Positions 11,041-22,258 of a stretch of 64,000 nt of DNA are shown here, piece by piece (the first letter of the stretch is position 1; each line of letters starts with the position of its first letter). Origin of the DNA: Aedes albopictus (taxonomy: Eukaryota; Arthropoda; Insecta; Diptera; Culicidae); contig NC_085137.1 of NCBI RefSeq assembly GCF_035046485.1, forward strand, positions 135,722,703-135,786,702, in the 5' to 3' direction. A program made the translations under genes and the position numbers. The notes beneath the pieces were generated by a model. The model was not told the DNA's origin. It searched no databases and saw only the letters and a list, made by a program, of their open reading frames with translations.

Positions 11041-11302
11041 CTAGCTGTACCCGGCAAACTTTGTCTTGCCTACTGCGTTTTTTGGCGTTTCAAGTTTCTA
11101 TCCAAGACCAAGTCCCCGGTCACAAAATGTATGGAAGATCGATTTTCAAAAACTCTCAATTTTTCCATGTTTTTGGCCTCATAAACCTTCCTTGGGTGAA
11201 AACTAACAGAACAAAACTAAGACGATCAAAATCGAACCTTCCGTTCACAAGTTATGCGCGGTCCCACGTATGCCACTGCATTTTTATATATATAGATAGA
11301 TG
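11041..11302 (+). repeat. Interspersed repeat with TATATATATAGAT tail
   Basis: The unit begins tagctgtacccggcaaactt and ends in a short AT dinucleotide run followed by agatagat. A fixed 5' word with an AT-repeat tail suggests a LINE-tail or SINE-like insertion, but no promoter boxes or target duplication are clear. The family assignment is an inference. Confidence 0.4.
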
Positions 11303-11399
11303 TACAAGATAAAATAAAACATACAACACAAAGAACGCACGAACAATAAACTTATAACACACAAACAATTAGTCTGTCTTATAATTGTACTCGTAACAT

Positions 11400-11460
11400 A
11401 TTCTTCAGAAATTTCTCCAGGAATTCCTCCAAAAATATCTCAAGGAATTCCTCCATTAAT
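11400..11460. repeat. 24-bp-period repeat, left part
   Basis: Words such as aggaattcctccaaaaatatctc recur. The tract continues on the far side of the foldback (13815-13950) with aaggaattct and ttcctccac, so the foldback appears to have landed inside this array. Confidence 0.6.
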
Positions 11461-12155
11461 TACAGTCGAGTCTCTTACTAAACGAATTCCTATTAAACGG
11501 ACTCCTATTGAAAGAACTCCTACTAGACAGAGGTGAGCGTTAAAGGAGACTAAGAGCTTATGGGATTTCGGCTTTTTGGGGGTGTGGCCTATTATCGCGG
11601 GCGTGTTAAGAGATAGCGCAATACTTTCTTCGGCAAAGTTTTAGGGCTTGATAAGATCTACCATGTAGAACTTTGGTTCATATGATTAGTTGGCAACTTG
11701 GCCGCTGGAGGGGCCATCAACAGTTTGATGCTAAATTGCACTACAGGAACTATATCAGGTTGTCAAGCAAACTTTACGATATGCGACAGCTCAAGACCCT
11801 GATAAGGATAGTGTCTTCGGAAAAGTTGTTGGATACGCCAATAACTTACTGACGATGAGTTGCGATGTTCGAAATTCCTCCACTGGGCGGCGCTAGTGAG
11901 CTAGTAAATTTTCAAAACCTCATATCTCAGAATCCCGATAACTTAGAAAGTTGGTGTCTTTGGCAAAGTTGATCAGTATGACATATACTTACATAAAAAT
12001 AAACACTTGTTTCGCAATTCCACTAGGCGGCGTTTACCGGGTTTTTTCGCCTTTTTTGACTTTTTTGGGGGTTTTTCGGCTTGCCAAATCTAGTGTCGCT
12101 CCCCCCGATAACTTAGAAAGTAGATGTCTTCGGAAAAGTTGATCAGAATGAAGTA

Positions 12156-12336
12156 TTTTTTTTTATCTGTATTAACGAGATTTTTAGCCCTAGGCTAGTT
12201 CATCTCGGGACCCACGCTTCACTTCCCTTCCGAAGGAAGAACTCACATTTTGCGAGTTTGTCGGGAGTGTGATTCGATCCCAGGTCCTCGGCGTGATAGT
12301 CAAATGTTCTAACCATCACACCAGGTCCGCTCCACG
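12156..12336 (-). mobile_element. tRNA-derived SINE nested in the foldback
   Basis: On the - strand the element starts GGAGCGGACCTGGTGTGATG, which looks like a pol III A box (TGGTGTGATGG). A B box (GGGATCGAATC) follows about 50 bases later, and the element ends in an A-rich tail. An 11-bp direct repeat agaatgaagta flanks it (12145-12155 and 12337-12347). It is 181 bp long and is a non-autonomous retroposon, copied by LINE machinery. Confidence 0.85.
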
Positions 12337-13232
12337 AGAATGAAGTAAACTTACATACAAATTAACACTTGTTTCAAAATTCTGCCACTAGGAGGCGCTA
12401 GTAAACTTGCAAATTAAAAAAAAAAAAATCATATCTCAGAATCCTGATAACTTGGGAAGTTGGTGTCTTCGGCAAAGTTGATCAGTATGACATAAACTTA
12501 CATAAAAATAAACACTTGTTTCGCAATTCTTTAACTCTTTAATTCTTTTAATCCGTCTAGTAGTTCCAGCTGCCATACTCTTAAAAATTCAACGGAGGAT
12601 TCCTTTCGAGTCCGACTGACATCAAGGTAAACAATTAATAAAATATGCATGCTGCCCAGGGGCAAAATTTCAAACCAAGTATCTCATCAATGAAGAATGC
12701 AGTCTCTCCAAGATTGCAGAATTCTGAGCTATGAGATTTTCAAAACTTGCGTGTAACACCTAGAGGCAGAATTCTGACACAAGTGTCTCATTTTGTGCAA
12801 GTCTATGTCATACTGATCAACTTTGCCGAAGACACCAACTCTCTAAGTTATCAGGATTCTGAGCTACGAGATTTCCAAAATTCGCATGTTCACTAGCACC
12901 GCCTAGTGGCAGAATTGCGGAACAAGTGTTTATTTTTATGTAAATTTATGTTATACTGATCAACTTTTCCGAAGACACCCACTTTCTAAGTTATCGGGAT
13001 TCTGAGACATGAGGTGTTGAAAATTTACATGCTCACTAGCGCCGCCTAGTGGCAGAAGTGCGAAACAAGTGTTTATTTTTATGTAAGTTTATGTCATACT
13101 GATCAACTTTGCCGAAGACACCAACTATCTAAGTTATCACGATTCTGAGCTATGAGATTTCTAAAATTTGTATGTTCACTAGCGCCGCCTAGTGGTAGAA
13201 TTGCGAAACAAGTGTTTATTCTTATGTAAGTT

Positions 13233-13302
13233 GAAGTGTAGAATTAGCTTGATGTTAAAATACACATTAATAAAAACAAAAAAAAAAACAAAAATTATGT
13301 AA
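13233..13302. mobile_element. Small A-rich insertion in one foldback unit
   Basis: The right-arm unit expected at ~143-bp spacing is about 72 bp longer. The extra sequence contains aaaaacaaaaaaaaaaac, and the word ttatgtaag occurs on both sides. A short retroposed fragment or polyA insertion is the simplest reading. Confidence 0.4.
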
Positions 13303-14009
13303 GTTTATGTCATATTGATCAACTATGCCAAAGACACAAACTTTCTAAGTTATCGGGATTCTGAGATATGAGGTTTTGAAAATTTACTTGCTCACTAGCG
13401 CCGCCCAGTGGAGGAATTTCGAACATCGCAACTCATCGTCAGTAAGTTATTGGCTTACCCAACAACTTTCCCGAAGACACTACCTATCCTTCCAAATTAT
13501 CAGGGTCTTGAGCTGTCGCATATCGTAACGTTTGCTTGACAACCTGATATGGTTCCTGTAGTGCAATTTAGCATCAAATTGTTGATGGTCCCTCTAGCGG
13601 CCAAATTGCCAACTAATCATATGAACCAAAGTTCTAAATGGTAGATCTTATCAAGCCCTAAAACTTTGCCGAAGAAAGTATTGCGCTAACTCTTAACACA
13701 TCCGAGATAATAGGCCACGCCCCCAAAATGCCGAAATCCCATAAGCTCTTAGTCTCCTATTAAGCGGATTCCTATTGTGCCCCCCTACCAGTGATCTTAT
13801 AAGAGTCTCGACTGTACTCCAGAAAGTTTTCGAAGGAGTAAATCCTGAAGGAATTCTTCTAAGAATCCCTTCATAAAGCCCTCAAGGAATTCTACATAAG
13901 TTCCTCCACAAATTCCTTAAAAAATACTCCAGGGATTCTACCGGTCAAACATTTCTGAAGTAATTTATGAATAAATAAAACAAAAAAATAAATAATAAAT
14001 ATTTATGTA

Positions 14010-14360
14010 GCGAGTTGCAAAAAGTTGATTTTTTCAGCACGAGTCGTACATTTATCCAACGAGGCTTGCCGAGTTGGATATATACGAAGAGTGCTGAAAA
14101 AATCGAGTTTTGCAACGAGTTCCATACAAAATTTTATGCAATTCAGTATCGTAATTTCTATTTTATATAACTCATTTTGGTATTATAATGGCCAATTTTT
14201 CCGAACTGGTTCATTATGCAACTGAAATGAGTTGCATAATGAAAAATAGTTGTATAATGTTCATAATACAACTCGTTTGAGTTGAACCAGTTCGGAAAAA
14301 TTGGCCATTATGATACCAAAATGAGTTATATAATATGTAAATTATGATACTGAATTGCAT
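14010..14360. mobile_element. MITE-like element with two hairpins
   Basis: The first hairpin (about 14016-14115) pairs gcaaaaagttgattttttca with its complement around a ttggcaagcctcg-type loop. The second (about 14150-14345) pairs aactcattttggtat with ataccaaaatgagtt. A related fragment lies at 588-690. The element is noncoding and its outer ends are uncertain. Confidence 0.6.
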
Positions 14361-14399
14361 AAATTAAATTTATTAAACGAATTAATATATTCACTTTTT

Positions 14400-16307
14400 A
14401 GAACCGAAGGGTTTGTGTTGCATCTCAGGCCTCACTTTGCGACATGGATATTCTACAAAGCGTTATACAACATCTTGTAGCCGCGAAGCATGTTTCTTTT
14501 CTCTTCAGTAGAGCTTTGTTCTCCCACCCCCTTCCATCCTTCCGTTGTAACACAGCTAGTAATTCCACATGCCACAAACAACTAACCAAACAGCAGCAGC
14601 GTCTTCAGCCAGCCGGTGTTTTGTTTACGGTTGGAAAACATGCTCTCTCTCGCACGCTTTCCACCGTTCTCTCGCGCACTTCCAATGGAAACCCCAGTTT
14701 TTCGGCATATGGGCCTCCCGCCGTGGCCAAGTTTCCCAACCGGAGGTACCTAGCTGTTTCCACCGACCGGCTGTATGTAAATCCATTCCGCGTCTTGGTA
14801 TTGGTAGGATGCTCTTCTCCCAGGCAACGCGGATGGAAGGCGCGCGCCTTCGAGGTTTCTCGCACCTAAGCAGGACGCCGCACCAAGTGGGAAAATGTGG
14901 ACTAGCAGCATGTGCGAATTCCGCCGTTCAACAACAACGTTCGGGTGGTTTAGTGTGGGTGCTTGGCCTAATGCTGCCGTCCGCGACTGAACCGCGGGTT
15001 AGAGCCTTCCGAGGGGGGATAACGTGTGTGTGGTCTTAGAAACGCAGTGGGGCTCTGGCCGAGGTTGATGACGACGTCGTTACAGACGACGGCGACGACT
15101 TTGGTGAAGTCGATAGGTGCCACCGTTGAGGTTTCACTTACGACGTTTCAGACAGCTTCGAGACGTGGATTCGAACGGTTTGAAAGTTCTGCGGTTCCTG
15201 GGACTTGGTACCAGGAAGACTTGGTTGTTTCTGACATTGCCAATTGAGACATGGATCTCGAGTAGTTTTGTTTTCTTCGACGGTTGCAGAGTGAGCAAGA
15301 CGGAAGACGGTTCATTGGAATTCGAAGTGGTAGTGTTGTTTCTTTCGAACTCTAGGAAGTTCCCAAATCTCAGCCACATAGAGGATTGCGAAGAACTACA
15401 GGTTACTACAGAGAGCAAGAAGGTGCCGCGAATTACATAAGGACGGTTCTCCATTGACTGCAGCCCGAACGGAGGGGTGGAAGGCGCAGAAAGTGCCCCC
15501 CTCCGCAGGTTCCTTGGAACAGTCAGAAAAGAAACCGAATAATCGTATACACGCTAGGCTTGGCCAGTAGCCAGCCATGGAGAGTGACCGAAAGGAGTTC
15601 AAGTAGAGCAAAAGTGTGTTAATTAGATGTTCTCGCCTGCCATGAAAATTCTCCAGTGGCTATTTCAGTAGAGATTGTACACGAGAAAGGTCGTGGTTGC
15701 GCGGTAGCTCCGCGGCCCTCTCTAAGAAGGAGCAAAAGATTGAAGAAAAGTCCACATTTTGCAATCAGTAGCCTAGTGAAAAAAATGATTTTTGTACCAA
15801 AGTTCGTGTAAATAGTTATGTAGGTAATTTGTGAAAGTAGTGCCCGTAGTGAAACGTAGTTTTACGATACTTAGCCCGTGAGTAGCTAGTGAAGAAGTAA
15901 TGTAGGTTCCAACCTCGAACAGATCCAGTCAAGGATATTACGATAAGCATCGATTTTTGTGGAGTTGAAATCGTTTTATGGCTACCTGAAGCGAAAAGTT
16001 TGTGAGTCGACGATATTGGACGTGGAAGTGCGTACTAGAGTCGTTCAAATAAAGACTTCTTGGATATTCAGAAGTTTTTAAAAGTTTGATCAAGTGAAGA
16101 ATGATTGTCACATTAAAACTATGGAAGCAAATGATTTGTGTTGCTCGTGATGGTGAAGAATGTTGAAGCGCTAAACAAAAGTGTTCCTCGATAGTTAGAA
16201 GTGTTCGGAGTTACTTTGAGATGGTGTTCTGTAAAACCGAGAAAAATCCTAAGAAGCTTGTGTCCCAGAATCGATAAAGGTCTACATCACTAGCCAAGTG
16301 AACCACC
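14400..16307 (+). promoter_or_regulatory. Probable nompC promoter and 5'UTR region
   Basis: This 1.9-kb stretch lies directly upstream of the nompC start codon. It is free of recognisable transposons, unlike nearly all other sequence here. Several open frames (for example 14444-14869 and 14569-15039) lack motifs and are probably incidental. A TCAGT initiator-like word occurs at 15665-15669 with a GGTTG word about 30 bases downstream, one base off the usual DPE spacing, so a start site there is only a suggestion. The last ~600 bases read like a long untranslated leader with many short stops. Whether a 5'UTR intron exists cannot be decided from the sequence. Confidence 0.5.
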
Positions 16308-16766
16308 ATGGATAAGTCCAAAAAGCCACCGACTACGGCAGGAGGTGGAGCGGCCGGTGGCCCTCCAGGTCCCGGAGGTGCCAAAAAGGGTGGCCCGGGA
16401 GCAGGAACCAGTGGAGGCGGCGGCGGCAAGGGACCGCCCAAAAAGCCCAGTGATAGTGACGCACCGGGAGCCGGCGCCAAGGCGGAAGGAGATCCCAGTA
16501 GTGGTCCCGGTGGACCGACCAAGGATGAAACTTCCGCTGCGGCAAACGGCGACAAAAAGTCGGATAAGGCTGACCCTGAGCAACCGTCGCAGCCGAAGCC
16601 TGGCAGTGCCGGTGCGACGGTCCGCGACGGTGCCCAGAAAGTACTTACCCTGGCCATGAAGAGCGAATGGGCTCCCGTTGAATCTGTGCTGAAAGGCTTG
16701 GAGAAGGCGGTAGCCGCCGGCGGAGAGGACGCCAACACAACCCCGCTAGCCGGGGTGATGGATCTG
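16308..16766 (+). CDS. nompC: nompC (TRPN channel), first coding exon
   Basis: NOMPC is the TRPN-family mechanotransduction channel of ciliated mechanosensory neurons (bristles, chordotonal and Johnston's organ), acting in the ciliary plasma membrane with a long N-terminal ankyrin chain as gating spring. This exon encodes 153 residues. A Gly/Pro/Lys-rich disordered segment (residues ~1-90) is followed by the conserved block VRDGAQKVLTLAMKSEW and, ending the exon, TPLAGVMDL. This matches the known NOMPC pre-ankyrin region. The start is firm: an in-frame TGA sits at 16299-16301 and the ATG context is ACCACCATGG. A GTGAGT donor follows at 16767; the exon ends in phase 0. The long antisense frame over it is a shadow of its Gly/Pro codons. 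Confidence 0.93.
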
Positions 16767-16887
16767 GTGAGTTTGATTTGTTGTGTTTGGTTGTTGTTTG
16801 TTACTGTGAATGCGAAATAAATATATAAAAATATGTACAGGTAGCAAGTCACTTTTTAGTGGTTTGGTTACAATTTTCGGTTCGATA

Positions 16888-17104
16888 AGGTACACCGGGG
16901 CAAGTTAAAACGGGTGGGGCAAGATGAAACACAAAGTTTTGTAATAGATTTCAATATAATTAGGAAATTTGTCCTTCCCTAAAAGATTGTTTGAATCAAA
17001 AACTATGTGTTATGGTGATCAAAATGTTTATTATCATTAGAAAACATCATGTTAACCCGCTGTTTCATCTTGCCCCACCCGTTTCAACTTGCCCCGGTGT
17101 ACCT
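16888..17104. mobile_element. 217-bp TA-flanked MITE, copy 1
   Basis: Inverted ends AGGTACACCGGGGCAAGTT, extending through acgggtggggcaagatgaaac, with TA at 16886-16887 and 17105-17106. A second 217-bp copy in the opposite orientation lies at 56930-57146. It is non-autonomous, probably mobilised by a Tc1/mariner transposase. Confidence 0.9.
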
Positions 17105-17261
17105 TAACTAAAAGTTCCTATTTTCAGGGCATTTCAACTAGTAAAGCCTCTCATTCTGTTATAAAGTCACTATGATGAATTGTTTTGAACATTTGTTTAT
17201 GAGTGGAACTCTATTCGATGACTATTTGCCTAGATGTTCATAACAGAGATTTTTGAAGGTA

Positions 17262-17400
17262 CAGGGGATAGACAAAATGATCGGGACAGGCGAAATTTAC
17301 ACATAAAAAAATCAACTAGCTTTTCGAAAAGTGCATCAAATATTCTCACTGTAAGTTGATCAACTCATTATGTATCAATGGTTTGAATTTGGGAAAATTC
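17262..17400 (+). mobile_element. One-armed copy of the foldback at 28998-29929
   Basis: It starts (TA)CAGGGGATAGACAAAATGAT and continues through gggacaggc, aactagctttt and caaatattctcactgtaagtt, matching one arm of the 28998-29929 element. No opposite arm follows, so this copy is truncated. Confidence 0.75.
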
Positions 17401-17427
17401 TGGGTGTTCCATATGAATATTATTTGA

Positions 17428-17640
17428 ACTGTTCGATTCCCGTTTCGGTCGGGAACATTTTTTCGACTCCCTGGCATAGTGTATCATCGTACTATTGCCA
17501 CACAATGTACAAATTCATGTAATGTCAGGCAAAGAAAATCCTTCCATTAATAACTCCGGAAGTGATCTAAGAACACTAAGTTGAAGAGAGGCAGGCCAAG
17601 TTCCAATGCGAACGTCGAGCCATAAAGAAGAAGATCCCCG
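17428..17640 (+). mobile_element. tRNA-derived SINE, 5'-truncated
   Basis: It begins near the B box gttcgattcccg and proceeds through tcggtcgggaacatt and catgtaatg. It ends gccataaagaagaagatcc, a short GAA-type tail. The body matches the SINE at 38571-38745. The A-box half is missing. Confidence 0.7.
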
Positions 17641-17869
17641 GATTGAAATGAACCGAATGAAATAAATTTTGACCGTTTATTACTTTTTGCGAAATGATGT
17701 CCATTAGTTTGGATCCATCATAATATCCTATGTGCATTCTTTCCTTGGACTTTGTGGCGTATCTGCATGTTCGGACGTTATGTCACGGAAAAAATCACCC
17801 TTAAGTCCTGGTATTTTATGACCACGGCCAATTTGATACTTGGTACTGATTTGATACAATTTGAATTTC

Positions 17870-18990
17870 CGAAGGATCTCCTGGAGAATTTACAAAGCAT
17901 CTGTGTGAGCTTCAACAGGTATTCACAGTGTATCTCTTTGAATACCTCCCAGATGAATTTCCGGTTAAACTTCTAAACGAACTTAGGGGAATTCTTAGAT
18001 AAATTAGAGTGAAACTCCTTGAGGAATTTCCAATTGTACTCCTGAAGAAATTCCCGGTTTAACTCCTGGGAAGAGCAATATTCTGTGCAATTTCTAGAGG
18101 AATGCCCGATGATACTGGCCCGAGGAGCTTTCGATGATACTTCTAGAGGAATTTCTGCTGGAACTCCTGCGGGAGCTGCAAGAGGATTAATGGGTGGAGC
18201 TTCTTGAGAGACCCTTTTTTAAACTTCTTGAGGAATTCCCAGTGTAAGCCCTTTAGAAATAATCGGAACTGCCAGAGGATTTTATTTATCGTAGAGCTGT
18301 TTTCAAATCCCCTCTCTACAACAGGCATAAAACTTATTTCTCTTCTTGTTTTACATTTTATAAATTACAATAACAATTTTAGAGTTCACATCGAGTGAAT
18401 GACACCATTTACAATATTGTTTGTGTGAATATTAACAAAAATGTACAACTCATATTTGGAACACCTAAAGAAATTCCAGGTATAAGTGCTAGAGAAATTC
18501 TCGACGGAGCTCCTGGTAAATATCCCAATGGAACAACTAAAGGAATAATCGATGTAATCCAAACATAAACTACCAGCTGCATTCCTAGAGAATGTGTATG
18601 TGAAATCCTTAGAAAAAATCCTGGCAGTGCTGCTTGAGGGATTCCCGATGGAACTCTTGCCGGAATTTTCTGTGGAACTCCTAGCGATATTTTCGGAAGA
18701 ACTACTGGTGGAATTCCCGCTCATGAAGAATCCCCAGTGCAATTCCCACAAAAATTCTCAGTGGAACTCCTGTGGAAATTCTGAGTAGCATTTATACATG
18801 ACTTTTCGGAGGAATTTCTCGCGGAATCTCTGGTGAAACTTCTAGAGGTATTTTCGATGAAATTCTTAGAGGAATTTCCAGTGGAGTATCTGAAAAAGTT
18901 TCCGATGAAACTGCTTGAACCATTTCAAAGGGAACTTACGATTGAACTCCCGCTGAAACTGCGCGAAATTCGGGTAAAAATTTCCCTTTT
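17870..18990. repeat. 24-bp-period degenerate repeat array
   Basis: Units of the type ggaattcccgatggaactcct recur every 24 bp. The period keeps frames open, and the product repeats every eight residues (EFPMELLP, EFSVELLA, IFSEELLV), mimicking a coiled coil. Units are diverged from one another and occur on both strands of the region. No gene is inferred. Confidence 0.75.
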
Positions 18991-19149
18991 TTTTGTAATG
19001 GCTTACCACAGATTTATAACCTGTCAATTTTAGAATTTATAGTTTTTCTTGAATCTCTCGGATGTTATCATACATCCGGAGCTGATAACTTTACACGCTC
19101 AGAAAACCGTTCTTATAAACGTGAACAAACATACGCAAATATGAGAACA

Positions 19150-19207
19150 AGCAAATATACACCGTGAACTAGATCTAGAAAACGTGAAATCTAGTTCACG
19201 GTGCACA
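19150..19207. repeat. Perfect-stem hairpin
   Basis: acaccgtgaactagat and atctagttcacggtg pair around a short atctagaaaacgtga loop. It may be a MITE remnant. Confidence 0.6.
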
Positions 19208-19711
19208 TTTCTTATTATTGTTATCGTTGCTGTGCATAGTTCCCGTTTGTTGATGTTGCCGTGACTGAGCGTGCACAAATATCGGAACGGATTTTTTTTG
19301 GGTGTATACGCAATGCTGTCGTAAGTCAAAGTGACGTAAGCGACATAGACAATTTTGGCACATGTTATAATAGATATTGTCATCCCACTCATCATTCATC
19401 GGTCATTCTATTACTTTTCTCTTGTAGATGCTAGATGACGACAAGATTAGCGTTTCAGGAATCCCCGGTAAGCCTACTGGGATTTCTTCATCGATTTGGT
19501 TGCGGTCAAATTTCATGGATACTCACCATCCATTGGAATGTCAATGATTTAGATGACGCATTAGAATAACCAGCTATTGATGATGCCGTTGATACTACAA
19601 AGGCCCTCATCGTGGAAGCTTTTGAAGAAGCTTGCCCTCCACGGTCTGTGAAGACCACACGGGGAACCCCTTGGTGGAACTCTGGTCTGGCTAAGCTCAG
19701 GAAACAATGTA

Positions 19712-20510
19712 CACTCAAACCTCCATTTAGGTAGGATCCATTTAGGTAAAATCTATTTAGGTCCCTCCATTTAGGTAACGTTACCTAAATGGAATTTGAC
19801 TGTGTTCAGATCAGTTGGAGTACTTAAGATTAGGTATAAGGTTTGTTTACGGGAAAGAAGTAGTGAGGGGTGTTAAGGGGATATGGGGGAAGGGGAGGGG
19901 GTTGAGATATGCCCCCTAACCTCCCCCCCCCCCTTCCTTGCAGTGTTGACAAGTGATAGTATCCAGCGTCATTTCCAGCTGAAATTGAGATAAGCAACCA
20001 TCCCTTCATCATTCAATTGATATCAGCTCCAGCATTGATGACGTCAAACCCGACATCAACCTATCATTCACCTATTTTTATTTTGGCCACCAAACCCAAA
20101 ATAGACCCAACAGTTGTTCGATGTTGGTCCAACAATGGCCCTACATACGATAAAAATTAACCCGACTTTGACCCGACATTCAATATTTTTTCAGTCTGGC
20201 GGAATTTTGCAGGGTTTTTCGTGGTTCGTGCCCAGCTAGTCATTTAAATGACAAAAGACCCTCCAAAACCCCCGAGAACGCCCCTGAAGCCCCTCCCCTC
20301 CTGAAACTCCTTGTAAGCCATCTGAAACTCCCTCCACATGACCCCAACATGATCTCATTCAAATCTCCTAGTAACTCCCCTTTCTTAAACTTCTTTGCAA
20401 GCTTGTACTCCATTTAGGTAATAAACTGAATCCATTTAGGGAATGAATCCATTTAGGTAAAAATTCTATTTAGGCAGTCCCGACTCGTTACCTAAATGGA
20501 GGTTTTGGTG
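19712..20510. mobile_element. TA-flanked element with CCATTTAGGTA subterminal repeats
   Basis: Ends CACTCAAACCTCCATTTAGG and CCTAAATGGAGGTTTTGGTG, 799 bp, TA on both sides (19710-19711 and 20511-20512). Taking it out with one TA rejoins the LINE codons for RKQC and RKSWNRRR. The word ccatttaggta or a close variant occurs at least eight times, clustered in the first ~90 and last ~110 bases, which fits binding sites for a transposase. The middle is unrelated and noncoding. Confidence 0.88.
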
Positions 20511-22012
20511 TAGAAAGAGTTGGAACAGACGACGTTCGGCTGGATCGGAGGCTTTCAGGACAGCTTGCAAGGTCTACCAGAAAGCTCTCCAGTCTGCTGA
20601 ACGATCCGGCTGGAAAAATCTGCACAAATGTTTCCAATTTGAGTGAAGTCAATCGGTTAAACAAATTCCATGCGAAATTTAAGGATTTCCGAGTGAACGA
20701 ATTTCGTTTGCCATATGGCGATCTGAATTCCTCTGATGAGAAAGTTCTGGAATGCTTATTTAGCACACACTTGCCCGGATGTTTGGATATTACATCTTCG
20801 AATAAACCTGATGTCTTTTCTTGTAGTTATGATTCTCTGGCTTCGGCTTGGAGTATTATAACTATAGAATCGATTGAGTGGGCACTAAATAGTTTTGTTC
20901 CTTTCAAATCTCCTGGAGCAGATGGGATATAACCTATTTTGCTTCAGACGGAATTTGTTTATTTCAAACATGTTTTGAAACAACTACTTGTTTTCAATTT
21001 TGCTACTTACAGGGTATGTTTCCAAATCCTGGCGGAATATTACTGTGAAGTTTATTCCGAAAGTGGATCAGGCGTCGTATCAAGAAGCAAAGAGTTTCAG
21101 ACCTATCAGTTTGACTTATTTTCTTCTGAAATGCTTAGATCGCGTTGTGGATCATCACATCCGTGATGTTCATCTGGCCAACATGCCTCCTCATGTGAAC
21201 CAATATGCCTACCAATCTGGAAAGTCCACTGTGACTCTTTTACACACGGTTGTTTACGATATTGAGAAAGCATTTACTAAAAAGCAATCTTGTTTGGGTG
21301 TTTTCTTAGATATCGAGGGTGCCTTTGACAACGTGCTCTTCGATGCCATATTGAAAGCGGCACGGAGTCATGGTATATTTCCACTGATTTCCAGTTGGCA
21401 ATTGGATTTACCAAATGCTCAAAAACCGACATCTCTTCTCGACATTGCGTCAAGCGGCGATTAGGAAAATGAGTGTTTGTGGATGCCCTCACGGTGGAGT
21501 CTTATCACCATTTTTGTGGAATCTCGTAGCAGATACGCTATTGAGGCAACGATAATAGCGGTTTTCCTACTTATGGTTTTGCCGACTACCTAGCATTGTT
21601 AGTCGGTATGTGCATCAGCACCCTTTTCGACCTGTTGCAAAGTGCCCTTCAGGTAGTTGAGAGTTGGTGTCGCCAATATGGCCTTTCGGTTAATCCGAGT
21701 AAAAGATCTATTGTTCTTTTTACGGAAAGGCAAAACCGTGATGACGTTCGACCTTTGCGTCTCTTTGATTCTGAAATCGATGTGACTGAACAGATAAAGT
21801 ACGTTAGAGTTATTCTTGATTTCAAGCTTTCCTGGACACCTCATATTGAGTTCAGAATCAAGAAAGCTTGTATGGCCTTCGGGCAATGCTGGCGAACATT
21901 TGGTACAACTTGGGCTCTAAAACCCAAGTATATCAAATGGATTTACACAATTGTGGTTCGGCCAATATTGGCCTATGGATGTCTTGTGTGGTGACAAAAG
22001 AGTGAAATGAGA

Positions 22013-22258
22013 CTGCCGTAATTCTGCAAAGTGACGTAAGCGCCATTCAAAATTTCGATATTTTCTGGTACATTATATATAATATCTGGGGTAATAATAA
22101 CACTGTGGTATTCCTGCTGTATTAGAATGCAAGATCTAGTCGTAATCTATCATCTATGGAAAGAAACTTAGAGGATGAGTAAGAGTTTTATGCATAATAA
22201 CCAAAAAATGGACCAAAACTATCAATGTCGCTTACGTCACTTTGCAGAATTGCGGCAG
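22013..22258. mobile_element. MITE with 4-bp GAGA duplication
   Basis: 246 bp; ends CTGCCGTAATTCTGCAAAG and its complement (one mismatch), arms continuing tgacgtaagcg. GAGA flanks it (22009-22012 and 22259-22262). Removal with one GAGA restores the LINE codons for SEMRAIQSKLGH. Confidence 0.85.

Larger units (their letters stand above)
11463..13814. mobile_element. TA-flanked foldback element with internal tandem units
   Basis: Ends CAGTCGAGTCTCTTA and its complement (one mismatch) are flanked by TA (11461-11462 and 13815-13816). Span is 2352 bp. Just inside the left end is a ~15-bp tandem of the type actcctattaaac. Each long arm then contains several ~143-bp units with the words cactaggcggcgctagtga and gataacttagaaagttggtg, in opposite orientation on the two sides (right-arm copies of gaagacacc at about 12828, 12971 and 13114). 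No transposase is present. TA duplication with CAGT ends points to the Tc1/mariner/pogo group. Confidence 0.85.

Noticed and set aside
11463..13400. CRISPR-like array from the regularly spaced units
   Set aside because: Units are long (~143 bp), diverged, oppositely oriented in the two arms and bounded by TA-flanked inverted ends.
16211..16852. 213-codon antisense frame over nompC exon 1
   Set aside because: It mirrors the Gly/Pro-rich codons of exon 1, runs across the donor site, and has only low-complexity Pro/Ala sequence.
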